From Branchiostoma floridae (Eukaryota > Chordata > Leptocardii > Amphioxiformes > Branchiostomatidae), in assembly GCF_000003815.2 (NCBI RefSeq), contig NC_049994.1:7194995-7258994 (forward strand): DNA of 64,000 nt. Direction: 5' to 3'. Shown here piece after piece: positions 43,483 to 55,585 of the stretch. Position 1 is the first letter of the stretch, and every line of letters starts with the position of its first letter. The notes under the pieces are model-generated. The model was given only the letters and a program-made list of their open reading frames with translations, ran no database searches and was not told the origin of the DNA. Both the position numbers and the translations under genes were made by a program.

Positions 43483-46400
43483 ATGCCGGCTGTTAATTCT
43501 CTCAACGTCTCCTTCGAGAAGAACATGGATGTCTTTCAAGCTGGACAAGTCGTCAGGGGACAGGTGGATGTGGATCTTAAGGAGGACATGAAGATGAGAG
43601 GTGATTCTTAGATCGAAGTCTTCAAGTAGACAGTGGTAAGATCGTGGAGGGGGGGGGGGGGATAGATAATTTTCTTTAGACACGTACAGGGCGATACGCC
43701 AGGACCATTACTTGCCACGCCTGAGAGGAATGTCGTATCTTTGTTCAACTTGAAAACATGTTTTTCTTCGCTTGTATTTCCAGGCATCAACATAACACTG
43801 AAAGGCTCTGCAAAGGTTCATTGGACGGTTCACACAGGCAAAACTACGATCTATTACTCCGGCAGGGAAACTTACTTCGACAACACAGTGACACTCTGGG
43901 GCCCAGGTAAGGCACCTTCTACATTCACGTATGGGTACATGTACCCTGGTCAGGCATATAAGGCTTTGGTACATGTCTGTCCCGTAAGAAAGTAAAGTAG
44001 TCATCCTCAATTCAGGTACAGCAGGGTGCTTTTATATGTTTCTAGAAGTAATGCAATGTGGTTTCTTTACGGCTCGCGATTTTCAACGATGTATATAGGT
44101 TCTCCTATGCCGGGAAAGAAATTTGCCGAGGAAGAGAGTTTGCCGTGGAAAGAAGTTTGCCCCGCTCGATGTTTGCGACGGAGGCTAGTGTGTCACGCCA
44201 TAAGTCTGTTCACCAAGTATGCAATTCAAAAATAAAAAATAAAGACGTGATATTTTCCCCTCACGTGTGTAGGTCAGGCCCAGGGTGGCGACCACCCCGT
44301 GCTGGCGGCGGGTAAGCACACCTTCCCGTTCCAGTACCAGCTGCCCAGCTCCGGTCTGCCCTCCTCCATCGAGGGCTGGTACGGCTACGTGCGCTACCGC
44401 GCCAAGGCCGTCATCGACAGGCCCTGGAAGTTCGACAAGACGGCAACGAAATTCTTCACCGTGTTGGACATGTACGATCTGAACGAGGACCCAGAAGCGA
44501 TGGTAAGTAAACAACGCTTGATAGATGTAAGGTAGCGGTCAGACGAACGTGTCTATATTTACAAATTCATTCTTATGGTTTAGGCAGAGTCTGCGGAAAA
44601 TGTTGTATTTTACTTTGACCTTTACTGTTTATTGAACCGAGAAAAAGATTTCATCGGAGGCAAACTTTACCTTAAACAAGAATGTAGATTCAAAACTCAT
44701 ACAGCCTGTGTGTGTGTGTGTGTTTTGGGGGGGGGGGGGGGGGGTTGTGTCACACTTATGCGTAGGGACGATACAAAAGGTACAATGTTGTTTCTTGACG
44801 TTTTCTTGCTCAATATTTTTTTCAAGACGATACCAACTGCCGAAGAGTCCAAGAAGCTTGGCGTCTGGCCCTTCGCTTCTGACCCTATCGAAGTTCACCT
44901 GCAGACGGACCGGGGTGCGTACTGTCCGGGAGAGACCATCAGGCTCAGCGGGACCATAAAGAACGGAAGCGGCACCGACATCAAGGAAACTACCGTCCAG
45001 ATCCGACAGGTATGTGGAAACAGTTGTACACATTTGCAACCTACTGTATATGCATAAATGCCTATGATCCACTCCTTACTGAGTCACGTGTTCTATCTGC
45101 ATAACGTGACGACACGACAGTAGTGGATTGTTCATTCCTTCACAAAGACTGGTGTTGGCCAATCTCAGCATTTTGTGTTGGATATTGGAGTTTAACTAGA
45201 TCAATGATATATGCATTGAGTAGGGCATTGAAAACAGGAAACCAGATAAGCTTTAAAAGCCTGCCCCAAGCCCTTTCAGGGACCTTTGAGTTTACTTCCG
45301 GTCTGTCTCCCATGTGGGCCTAGCATGTGAAAGTAAGTGTGAAAACCGAACGTTCCAAATTAACACTGTATGGCAAATATATCCCCACTTAAACACATGT
45401 TTTTCAACTTTCTGAGTATTGATCTATAATATACTACACTCTGTAATGGTAATGCACAATGGTAAAGAAACCACTTATTCATTGTAAGAATTTTTACATG
45501 TCTACATCTCTTCTTAAAGCTTATTACTTGTTTTCTTTACCCACAGAGAGTGACATTCATCGCTACTAGTCCGCACAAGAGCAAAAGAAACAGCCGAAGC
45601 ACTCTGAGTGAAATCAAAGCTTACGGCTGTAAGAGTAAAGACACGGCTGACCTGAGCGGCATCAGTATCCAGGTTCCCGCCATCCCGCCTTCGTCTCAGC
45701 GGTACTGTAACGTCATCGACGTTGTCTACAAGCTGAAGGTACGAACAAAGTACAGAAAAAGATATATCCTAAACAAGAAGTCTAAGATGGGTTCGTGATG
45801 TAAGTTTTTTTTTGTGTGTGTGCTCAGAACATAAAGGTTCCGGGTTCTAGTCCTACCATGTCTTGAGAAAAGCACTTATTATAATAAATGTAATGCTTTC
45901 TATGGTACATTTTTTTTCAAACAGACGACATACATAACTCAAAAAGAGAGAATTTAGTAAGTTATGCACATTAAGAAGTAATTTGCATAATCAAGTCGGA
46001 AATGATATAACTCCATGGTGGTAATTGAGGCTCTTATTTGCATAAACAATGAGAACATTTGTAATAGGTTAGCAGTAAAGGAACTCTTTTTTTTTCGTTC
46101 ACCTTAAGTTCACCGTGAACATCCCCGGACTCCATAGCGACATGGAAGTGGACGTGCCCATCACCATTGGATCCATCCCACTCAGGAGCTATTACCCACA
46201 AGCCCCTTCGTTCCCGTTACATCCGGTGGAGCAGCAGGCGCCGCCTTCCCAGGGTGCTTTGTACCCGGATCTCGGTTTTGCTCAGTGGACGTACCAGGGA
46301 TCCACCGACCCAAGCGCACCTCGTAAGTAATGCTTTTGACCGTCTAGAGTCTTCTGTATTGTCTTCATTTGGGAACCATACACAGAGGCTTTTAGGTACA

Positions 46401-47037
46401 AGACATCAAAACACAACATTTTCTGAACGTTAGTATCTGCAAGGAGGTTGAAAATATCCGTAAAACGAGCAGTATCACTCAATGAACGTAAACTTTAACA
46501 CTAAAGCACACCCATCTAATGGTAACTAATATCAAACCATCAAAAAACATACTTCCAGCTTGTGATTCACAGCTCGTGTGTCAACAAATAATTACCTTAT
46601 TAATAAACATTCACTTTCCTGGTCATGACAACATATTGTTTGACACATGGGTACATTCCTGCCACCGGAAAGATCTGCTCGGAGATTAGAATTTTGCCAG
46701 ATTGCTACGAAAAGTCCCTTCGACAATAAAGTTAATTCCAGTTACAATGGCTACTCTCGCGAGAGCCCAGATCTTGAAGTGAACACACGTGAGTTCGCAC
46801 GAAAACGAGACTCCGCCTGTGGCACGAACTCTCTTGTCTACAGAAATCATGGCGTCCAATGGGCCGGATAACTCTAACAACTGACCATTTTTGTCCCCAG
46901 CTCCTCCGTACTACGCCGTGTCCAGTATGGGCCCAGTGCAGATTAAAGACGACGAGGACAAGGGCGACAAATATGACATGGGATCGAAGGAGTTCGCCCC
47001 CAAGTACACCTACTACGATTGGAGCAAGCACTCTTAG
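43483..47037 (+). CDS. Alpha-arrestin (arrestin domain-containing protein, ARRDC2/3/4-like)
   Basis: Seven exons: 43483-43600, 43784-43906, 44273-44502, 44827-45009, 45547-45738, 46109-46322 and 46901-47037, all GT-AG and in frame, giving 398 aa with TAG. The arrestin N domain is about residues 5-155 (motif GWYGYVRYRAKAVIDRPW matching the vertebrate GSVRYWVKAELHRPW). The arrestin C domain is about 175-335 (YCPGETIRLSG, VPAIPPSSQRYCNVIDVVYKLK, VDVPITIGSIPL). The tail has one PPxY motif (PPPY, 354-357) that in this family binds WW domains of NEDD4-type ubiquitin ligases, and it ends in an acidic segment and YYDWSKHS. Known family role: adaptor for ubiquitin-dependent trafficking of receptors and transporters. 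Length is close to vertebrate ARRDC2-4 (about 400-420). A TATA box lies 150 bp upstream and AATAAA at 47496. Introns carry repeats. A broken tandem copy follows at 51095. Confidence 0.93.
45818..46075. repeat. Dispersed 'atttgcataatca' repeat in arrestin intron 5
   Basis: Shares 'aatttgcataatcaagt.gg' and 'cttatttgcataa.caatgaga' with 12540-13140 and 22590-22800. Confidence 0.7.
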
Positions 47038-47076
47038 GTCTAGCGTTGACGTACCTTGAGTTAACGTACTTAAAGG

Positions 47077-47372
47077 GGGGTTCACACGTGCGTGTATATT
47101 CTGTGCGTGTAAAGTCCGTATGAGGTCCGTATGGAATTCTTAGCCTCTCCATATATAGGTCACTGGAAAAATAGAAAAAAACGTATTATGCCAGAGGAGT
47201 TAGCTGACCAAAGGAGTGCGGTTTGCAACCAGCTAACTTCGCTGGCATGTTATCTGGCTGTATTTGCCCAATTTCTACCATTTTCCAGTGATCTGTGCAG
47301 CCTGGTAGAGGCTTAGCCTTCAATTGGGACGTCATCATACGGACTTGACTTATTATACGTTCGTATATCGCT
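47077..47372. mobile_element. Fold-back MITE (family 'gtccgtatgaggtccgtatgg'), copy 1
   Basis: The left part 'ttcacacgtgcgtgtatattc' with tandem 'gtccgtatgag' is answered by the right part 'cgtcatcatacggacttgac'. Inner arms carry 'cactggaaaaatag' and 'ccattttccagtgatc'. Further copies are at 49728-49977 (inner part only) and 59246-59545. Confidence 0.75.
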
Positions 47373-47699
47373 TGACTTAAAAGGTGACGTACTCAGGTCT
47401 AGCGTTGACGTTATTCTGTCGTTAAAGCAGTTTCGTTTTTTCTTTAGACAGAAAAAAGGAAAATGTCCAGACTTTGCATGATGTACAAACTAACCAATAA
47501 ACTGGTGGAAGTATGCTAGCTCAAAATAGAACAAGGAATAATCATACCTTCGTGTACCAAGGATTGGTGTATTAAAAAATGCACACTTTCGTAGAGTGGA
47601 ATTTGTTATCATCAAGCACAGATAGGTTTTAAGAACGCTTGCAGATAACACAAAAACCTTTGCTTCGTTTTATAGAACACTTGCAGATAGATATGCAAA
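47373..47699. other. 3' flank of arrestin gene 1
   Basis: Repeats the string 'aggtctagcgttgacgt' seen right after the stop codon (47036), so the MITE at 47077-47372 seems to have split a short repeat. AATAAA at 47496-47501 is the candidate poly(A) signal. Confidence 0.5.
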
Positions 47700-47840
47700 A
47701 GGTACGTGTTACGGGTTGATCTGTGTAATATAACCGTCTGCTGCCGCGCCGCGTGCCTGCGAAGCTGATGTGTTACGCCGAATGGCGGTAATACTGGCTA
47801 TATAGATAAAGATACAGATACAGATACAGATACAGACTGT
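47700..47840. repeat. Dispersed repeat with (GATACA)n tail
   Basis: Second copy of the repeat at 10017-10130 ('tgatgtgttacgccgaatggcggt'), here ending in (agatac)n, as a retroposed SINE tail might. Confidence 0.7.
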
Positions 47841-48009
47841 TTCTTTTTACTTTCGGTACATTTGGAGGCGCCTGTACTGGTTTTATAGAGGTTCTTCTAG
47901 CTACCTCTGTTGTGTCATCCCTGCAATGAGAACGGATTTTTAATATTGTATAAAAAATCTATTCATCTATGGGTTCTCAGCTTTTTTCATAGCATGCGGA
48001 TTAACGCTA

Positions 48010-48199
48010 CATGACTTTTATCCGCAGGGTAATCTATATCCGTTGTATCTAGAAATATCTAGGGATATCGAGTCGACGTACGGTGGTGTCAAATTGCAAT
48101 ATCTTAGAAATAAACAAGTTTGAAACCACAGTTCATGATGTTCCTGTTTATTAAACAATTATTAACGGATATAAGTTACCCGGTGGATAAAATTTAGCT
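48010..48199. mobile_element. MITE (family 'tttatccg...cggataaa'), copy 1
   Basis: Termini 'ttttatccgcagggtaatct' and 'agttacccggtggataaaat' are inverted repeats, and the centre has inverted 'gtttgaaaccac/gtggtgtcaaa'. Other copies are at 50821-51029 and 51260-51462. Confidence 0.8.
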
Positions 48200-48306
48200 T
48201 AGTGTTACGTGTAGCAGCCAGGTCTATGTGCGGCACAAGCCATATGCGGAGTGCCGAAGACATGAACAAAGCAAATGCATCCTCCTATTACGCTTGAAAA
48301 TGCCTA

Positions 48307-48460
48307 CTCTCCAAGCAGAGGTTAGGCTCCGGCTGTTTTGTGACATTGTTTTTAGTCGTTTTTATCGGGCTCTGTCTTGATGTCGTACAAAATAAAAAGT
48401 CCGATAAAAACGACTAAAAAACGTCAAAACACAGCTGGAGCCTAACCTCTGCTTCGAGAG
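48307..48460. mobile_element. Fold-back MITE ('ctctccaagcagaggttaggctccggctg')
   Basis: The 154-bp element has arms (CTCTCCAAGCAGAGGTTAGG / CCTAACCTCTGCTTCGAGAG) continuing inward to 'tagtcgtttttatcgg' and its complement. Flanks GAAAATGCC and GAAAATTGC are only a rough direct repeat. Confidence 0.87.
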
Positions 48461-49727
48461 AAGAAAATTGCAACTTATTTTGCTTTGACTTACGATCCTC
48501 CCATATCATGTAAATAACAACAAAAGCTTGACAAATATGTTATTGTTGACATCTTCATTTTAAACATTTACTAGGAGATAAGGAGATACAGCTGTCAATA
48601 ACTATGCAAATTTGATGTATGACGTCAACGATCTTCCGGTCGTTCGTTACACAACATCAGTGTGGGGCGTAGCCTGGGCTAACTAGGCTTTTAGCAGCCC
48701 TTCCTCAGACCTCTTGTCTGATGACTGGTTTCCATAGTGACAGGAAATCCTGACCTCCTATTGGACTGATTTTAATACGGTTTAAGGAACCTGAGCTCCT
48801 ATTGGTGACTCTAGGAATGGGAAAGGCTCTCGGGGAGGATGTCCAATCGGTGACGTATAACAAAGATAAGTAAGGCGTGTCCGGTGAGTCATCTTTAGAA
48901 GGCGTTGTTTTTATATTGATCAGTGCACCACAGTAAGTCACACAAGAAGACACGGTGATTTTCACAAGCCAAAAGGTGGGTAAATGGTATAGCTTTCCTT
49001 CCGTACTGTTTGAATGTGTCAATCGTAATCTTTAGATTTAGTTGGTACCTGAATGCTGTCTACTTTCTATCTACTATCTACATGTAATTGTCTAAAGAAT
49101 CAGTTTACAAGAGTTGGGTGTTTTGGGCTTAAGAAAGCAGCCACGCCCAACGGTAGAAAAAAATCTTGAAACTACTAGCTGGAACGTAGTTGGATTACGT
49201 TTGTAGCCCCTAACGAACTTCAAAGTAGCACAATGTGTATGTTAAGTTTCTTTGGGAATCCTTCTTTTCTTTAACTTAAAACTTTATTAGTTCGATTGGA
49301 AACATGATAGAAACTACAGAGAGCCAGTATTATACTCACATATAGAGTTCGGATCGGAAGAACCCCCTACGCATTCGAGAGTCCTATAGGGTTAAGAGGT
49401 GCGTTTTTAAGGAAAGCCAAACCTTGAGAATCCATAATACTTTTCGAAAAAGGTAGGGGCCCTTCCCAGTGGTAGCTTGCATTGTTCAGTGCAAACCTGG
49501 TATGTTACGTCATGAATTTGTTTGTGTATGTAAAACAAACAAACAAACAATCTCCACGATATTTGACAAAACACTGTGTACTTGGGTGATGTACTTGCAC
49601 AAAGTGTCTCGTATTGCGCCGTATGTCTTCCCAACCGTTGTGAATACGTGGAGAACGTTCTTTCATTTTTCTAAGACACAGATTTGAGTGGTGAATTTTT
49701 CATGTGCCCCTTATACTTGTTTAATAG
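48461..49727. other. Gene-free stretch between the arrestin copies
   Basis: A SINE-like fragment at about 49420-49560 ('gtaggggcccttccca', later (caaa)n). No exon recognised. Confidence 0.5.
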
Positions 49728-49977
49728 TAACCTCTACCAGGCTCCACTGGTCGCTGGAAAAATAGTAGAAATTGGCCAAATAAGACAGAAAACACGCCAG
49801 AGGAGTTAGATAGCCGAGAAGTACAGTTAGGGAGTGTTTGCCTGTCTTATTTGGCCAATTTTTAAAACGTGTTGGCCTGTCATATTTGGCCAATTTCTAA
49901 AACGTGTTGGCCTGTCTTACTTGGCAAATTTCTACTATTTTTCCAGCGACCTGTGGAGCCTGGTAGAGGCTAGGTTA
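49728..49977. mobile_element. Fold-back MITE with internal amplification
   Basis: Terminal arms TAACCTCTACCAGGCTCCAC and their complement are at the two ends. The right half contains three tandem variants of 'gttggcctgtc.tatttggccaattt'. Related to the inner part of 47077-47372 and 59246-59545. Confidence 0.82.
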
Positions 49978-50820
49978 AAGGACCGGTAAACTTAGGCGTG
50001 GTCACAAATGCACATATATACCGGGGACTTTAGGCATGACTATTTCTCGGAGATGGTGTCAAATACTTGGTACGTCAACCAGTTTATTGTACTAAGATTC
50101 TGCATCAGAAAACACGCCTCCATTAATCATTTACGTCAGGTAGGTACACAGTTCAGTTCAGTTTCAGTTCAGTTTATTCATCACAACAGTTTTGCAGGTA
50201 GCAGGTACCTGAATTGCACTGAAGTTTACATAGTGCTCGCAGTATCATCATCATATACAATATTTACATTAGGCGTACATGCTGAAGTTAAAAATCATAC
50301 AACACATTTTTGTATCTTATCTGACTGTCAAACATATCATAAAATAACACGGCGTGGAAGTCCAGGAATATAATATTCTATTTAAATATAATCCTTCATA
50401 ATATGTACAGTGTTGCCTAACAGCAGAGGATGCTGGGAGTCAGCAGTTTCATGTTTTACTATTTAAAAGATCAACAAGGTAAGGGATTGGTGAGTTTTTG
50501 TAGCGTGAAGTACGGCAGAACGGGGTGTTGATCTTGAGAGAATTACGGGTGACTTTACGGGTGAGAATTACACGACTCGCACTAAAACAATAATGTAAAG
50601 TAAACAGTGCTTGCCAAGCGACCTAAATCCTTAACGCATACACAAAAGAAAGCTAACCTTTGACCACTGTTGATATGTGGACAATTTGACGTCACTGAAA
50701 AGTAGATGCATTTTTGTCGCAAACAGTCTCTTGACTAAAGACGAACGTAAGTCGCTATTCAAGAAAACCCGCCAAATATGTATTGTAGGAAAAGCAATCA
50801 TAGGGAGCTACGTAACGCTA
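49978..50820. other. Gene-free stretch upstream of arrestin gene 2
   Basis: A short 'gttcagtttcagttcagttt' repeat at about 50151-50174. No TATA box or exon identified. Confidence 0.5.
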
Positions 50821-51029
50821 GTTCACCTTTATCCGTGGGGTGACCTTTATCCGTTGTATTTAAAAACAGCACATTTAGGAGTATTAAGTCTGCGGACAGT
50901 GGTTTCAAATTTGCAGTATTTTCAACATGTTCTGATTTGAAACCACCGTCTGTCGACTTTATATCCTTAAATACGTTTTTTCTTACAAACAAACAACGCA
51001 TATAGGTTACCATACGGATAAAGGTAAAC
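50821..51029. mobile_element. MITE (family 'tttatccg...cggataaa'), copy 2, abutting arrestin gene 2
   Basis: Termini GTTCACCTTTATCCGTGGGG and ...CATACGGATAAAGGTAAAC. It ends only 65 bp before the ATG of the duplicate arrestin, where a core promoter would be expected by analogy with copy 1 of the gene. Confidence 0.88.
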
Positions 51030-51259
51030 TAAGGTTATACGTTTTGAAATACAGATTTCGGTATTCGCTGTAAGCGTCACCACTGCAAGTCGCCATGTCT
51101 GCTCTCAAATCCCTCAACGTGTCCTTCGAGAAGAACATGGATGTTTCCAAGCTGGGCAAGTCGTCCGGGGACAGGTAGAGGTGGATCTTAGTGAGGATAT
51201 GGAGGCGAGAGGTAAGTTGAATCATTTCACTATGGAATAGCGGTAGATATGTCATGCTA

Positions 51260-51462
51260 GTTCACATTTATCTGCAGGGTTACCTGTTTCCTTTGCTTTG
51301 CTTTAAACGAATTCGAAAAGCTCCTTTGGAAAAAAATTCATTAGAAAATCCATGGACAGTGGTCTCAGATTACATTATTCCAAAATATCGCAGTTTCAAA
51401 CCACCTTCCGTTGACCGGTTTTAAACGCAACGGATATAGGTTACCCCGCGAATAAAGGTGAA
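51260..51462. mobile_element. MITE (family 'tttatccg...cggataaa'), copy 3
   Basis: Termini TTCACATTTATCTGCAGGGT and ...CCCGCGAATAAAGGTGAA, with inner inverted 'cagtggtctcaga/gtttcaaaccacc'. It lies in intron 1 of the arrestin duplicate. Confidence 0.85.
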
Positions 51463-51650
51463 TGAGCGTTTCAGTCAGTGTAAGCCTCTTTCAGCATAAA
51501 AAAAATCAATATCAGACAGCGAAATCTTCAACGTTACCGATAGAGAGAAAATTACGGTGCATTCAAATATCGTGTATTTGATATATTGATAATGATGATG
51601 GTGTGCTGCTATGCATGAAAGTTCATCTATGTTGGTTATTGTCGATGTCG

Positions 51651-51828
51651 TACCAGGCTTCTATCCGTCCTTCTAGCTGCAATAGCGACCTGGCCAGCCG
51701 TCAGCCAATCAGATACTTCCCCCAGCCAATTACATCATCGCCGGCCAATTACATTGCCTCTCGACAGTAGGCGGCGACGTGATTGGCTGGTTGGAGCGGA
51801 TCTTGAAGTAACGGATGGCCTGGAATGA
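51651..51828. mobile_element. Imperfect fold-back element
   Basis: The arms 'accaggcttctatccgtcc...cagccaatcag' and '...gattggctggttgg...aacggatggcctgg' are diverged inverted repeats in intron 1 of the arrestin duplicate. Confidence 0.6.
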
Positions 51829-52095
51829 CTGATTTTATCCTTTAATTGTATCCACAGGAGTCAATATTACTCTGAAAGGCAAGGCCCGGTGCATGTGGGT
51901 GATATACACTGGTCAGACATCGATAGTTTACACCGGTAACCAACTCTACTTCGACAACACGGAGACTCTCTGGGGACCAGGTAAGAGGTAAGATACTTTC
52001 TGCCTTACATTGTCTGAGTCTACTTGCTATTTGATTATGATTTATAGTTACGTATACCATCTTCACAATTTTATCTATCTGTGTGTGAGTGAGTA

Positions 52096-52099
<4 letters not shown>

Positions 52100-52129
<30 letters not shown>

Positions 52130-52133
52130 TGTG

Positions 52134-52165
<32 letters not shown>

Positions 52166-52250
52166 TGCATGCATGCATACGTGCGTGCGTGCGTGCATGC
52201 ATGCATGCGTGCGTGCGTGCGTGCGTGCGTGCGCGCGCGCGTGTGTGTGA
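52100..52250. repeat. Compound (GA)n (GT)n (CGTG/CATG)n microsatellite
   Basis: A (GA)n run passes into (GT)n, then (GCGT)n and (GCAT)n, ending in GCGCGCGCGCG. The long alternating purine-pyrimidine stretch could adopt Z-DNA. In intron 2 of the arrestin duplicate. Confidence 0.93.
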
Positions 52251-53165
52251 AGAAAATGACGACTGATTGGCCTGTGGTCTGTCCTTCCCGTGCCGCGGTA
52301 GCGCTGGTCAACAGCCAATCACGTCGCCCCCTGCGGTCAAGAAGCAACGTGACTGGCTCATGACTTCTCAGCTAACAACAGGAGTGGTAGTTTTTGATTG
52401 GCTGACAGAGGAACGCGGGTCGGTACTCCTAATCTCCAGGCAGAACCTACTGTATCTAATGCACACTTTTAGGCCAACTACCCTCTACTAAGCTTTCCCA
52501 GCTTTTGATACTACCTTAATTATGCTACCGTAGAACTTGTTTAGAGATTAGTTGCTCCAGGGTCGTTACTGGGGACATCTTTATTGATTCTTCATTTATT
52601 CAACGTATCTCTATCTCAATTTTTGACAGGCCAGAGTCAATCCGGAGGTCACCCTATTTTGAAGGCAGGTCGCCTTCCCCTTCAAGTACGAGCTTCCCAG
52701 CACAGGGCTGCCCACATCGTTCGAGGGTTGCCACGGAGGCGTGCGCTATTACGCAAAGGCCACCATTGACCGGCCCAACGCGTTCGACAAGACCCTGAAG
52801 AAATACTTCACTGTGTTGGACATGTACGATCTGAACGAGGACCCGGATGCAACGGTAAATGAGAGTTCGAAGACCTCATACCTCCGTGACATATTGCAGA
52901 GTCTCCAAGACCAGTCCCTCTGTCCAGGGACGGGTATTTGCGTATTGGGATGGACAAAAATTTCATCAGCCCGTCAAAGAATCTGAACTTCATGATATGA
53001 AATTGATTAAATTGGCTCCCAACAGTGAGTAAGGGATTGAAAAAAATGCTGGAGAAAGCTGTGATCTTATGTCTTATTAATTGAACTTCGCTTCCTGTAA
53101 CTCTGCCCATCACATCTTGCCACTCTGTGGTGAGACGTGCTGAACTAAAAATGCATAGATAGTAG

Positions 53166-53167
<2 letters not shown>

Positions 53168-53214
<47 letters not shown>

Positions 53215-53216
53215 TT
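53168..53216. repeat. (GT)n microsatellite
   Basis: About 22 uninterrupted GT units in intron 3 of the arrestin duplicate. Confidence 0.95.
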
Positions 53217-53239
53217 GTGAAGAAATCATCCCACCAGAC

Positions 53240-53672
53240 TAGGGCTGGGTATCGGTACAGCGTACCGGTACAAAACCGGTTTTTCTTATTGGACCGGTCC
53301 AGAAAAACCGGACCTGAAAAAATTAGGCGGACCGGATGTTGGACCGATTAGAAAATTAACAAATTATATTATCAGGCATTCACACGTTTTGGCGCTTGCA
53401 GGTGGAAGAAAATAACAAGAGTTAAGTAGAGTAGAGTTTATGGTGATTTCTACCAAGTTTTACATCCAATCGTACAGGTGCAGTTAGCGTTGTATGATTT
53501 TAAAACGCCAGTGTGAGTCTAATACTCCACCAAACAGATTTCCTTGTAGTGAAATGGACCATTGGTATGAGTCTTACTGAATCCGGTCCAGGTTCAGGTC
53601 CGGACCTGGACCTGATCCTCTGGACCTGAACCGGACCTGGACCTGAATTTTCTGTACCGGTACCCACCCCTA
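53240..53672. mobile_element. Complete hAT-like non-autonomous element with 8-bp TSD
   Basis: A 433-bp element with termini TAGGGCTGGGTATCGGTACAG and CTGTACCGGTACCCACCCCTA, flanked by perfect 8-bp duplications CACCAGAC (53232-53239 and 53673-53680). The 8-bp TSD and (T)AGGGGTGG-type end are typical of hAT elements. The interior is rich in ACCGG/GGACC strings; no transposase. Confidence 0.93.
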
Positions 53673-55463
53673 CACCAGACCATTTACGCCTTGTCTCTCG
53701 GAATTTTTTCAAAGAGTATCTACCATATACAGCATTCACTTATTTGTTGTTGAACACCAGGAAGACATATGATAGGCTGATGTATGTGAGGATCTGATTT
53801 TTCATTATACCATTTTTTGCTCCCCAGACAACAGGAAGTGCTGAGGACTCCAAGAAGCTTGGCGTCTGGCACTTCGCTTCTGACCCCATCGAAGTTCACG
53901 TCCAGACGGACCGGGGTGCGTAACTGTCCGGGGGAGATGATCCGTCTGAGCGGTGTCCTCAAGAACGGCAGTGGCACCGACATCAAGGAGACAACAGTGC
54001 AACTGCGACAGGTGACTAAAGAATCTTGTACCCCTGTCACATTTGGCGAAAATCGATCGGACGACGATTCTGGGGCAATCGCCCGATCCTCGCTTATAAT
54101 AATAACTTTATTGCACAACAATTGTACAAGGTGCAAAGTATGACTTATATGTGACAGGGACGGTTTTCAGGTGAAAAATACGCGCAACCCTCTGTCGATC
54201 TTGAATATGGCCGATCTGCCATCGATACGCCCGAAGATCGTGGATAATGTGACAGGGGTTTAATCACATTTGTCGTACGATCGTCGCACGATCACAACCT
54301 GAAACCAGTCGTAGGATAATCGTGCAAGTGTCGTATATGGTTCATCTGTGTGCGACACTTGTTACCAAACAGGCTCTTTTCTAGTTTCTTGTCGACTGTT
54401 GTCTCTGTCATAGCCTGCAGCTTGGAAATCTTTGTAAAATCGTACTGTCGAGACTTACGACAAATGTGACCTTGCCATAAATACCTTCTTACATTGGGGA
54501 ACAATTTTTTACATCCCTTGATTCAATATTAAAAGGAAGGTTTGGTCAGTCCTCTGACCCTTCTCAAGTGGAAATGACCCGAGTCCAATATCACGTGACC
54601 CAAAATTACAAGAAAATATGACGTCACAGCGGGTCAAAGGTGCTAGGAAGTCGTTTTCGGCCTCCGTCTCTGTTAATCGGTGGTCAATGGGCTTCTGACT
54701 GATATAAGACTCACATTTTGTAAACAATGATGCTACTTTTTCACCACAGAAAGTGACGTCCATTGCCGACTCGCCTCACAAGATGAAAAGAAGCGACCGA
54801 ACGACGCTGAGTGAAATCAAGGCTCTGGGCTGCAAGGGTAAGGAATCAGCTGACCTGAGTGGTATCACCATTCAGGTTCCCTCCATCCCGCCTTCGTCTC
54901 AGCGCTACTGTAACGTCATCGACATTATCTACAAGCTGAAGGTAATCAGAAATACCGAAAGTAATCAGAGATACAGAAATACCGAAAACTAGAAATTCTA
55001 TATCTTATACACGTGATTACGTGAAATATTCATTTTTTTTGTATTTTCGATTATTTTGCATTATTTCGACTTCGTCGCTGTTCTTGTTTTGCATCCGGCA
55101 TGGTTCCCACAAGGCAACAGACAGCAGGGAATTGCAGACAGGAAAAGAGATAACCTTTGATACTCTACTCGGGAACATTGAACATTGAACAAGATGAACG
55201 GGTACCTTTCTTCTTGATAGCGTCCCCCACGGGTCTATCACACCTAAAACACACAGGAAAACAGAAACACGAAAAACAATGCATATATGCGCAGTGCAGT
55301 GCCATGCCTTGTGCGTAACATGTCAAAGTTGAAGGTCCCTGAGACATAAACAAACACGTCTTGGCATTAACAAAGCATGGTCTAGACAAAGAATGTTTAC
55401 AAGGTAGGAGCTTTCACCTTTGACCTCTCCCATGCGCAGGTGGAAACGTGAACCTACTTTTAC

Positions 55464-55564
55464 TTAGCCTGGATGCCAGACCCTCGAACTCAATCAGGAT
55501 CTACCTAAGTGGGGCCTGTGACAGACATTCTCGGGAGTAGGAAACAGTCTTGTATCCAGGCTAA
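55464..55564. mobile_element. Short MITE (TTAGCCTGGAT)
   Basis: 101 bp between TTAGCCTGGATGCCAGAC and its near-complement GTCTTGTATCCAGGCTAA. It abuts the truncated left end of the hAT-like copy in intron 5 of the arrestin duplicate. Confidence 0.75.
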
Positions 55565-55585
55565 AAAAAAAACTTTTTTTGTGTG

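Noticed and set aside
51095-51178. A short separate peptide gene from the first ATG of arrestin copy 2
   Set aside because: The frame matches arrestin exon 1 up to a 1-nt deletion and then stops; it is the damaged exon, not a new gene.
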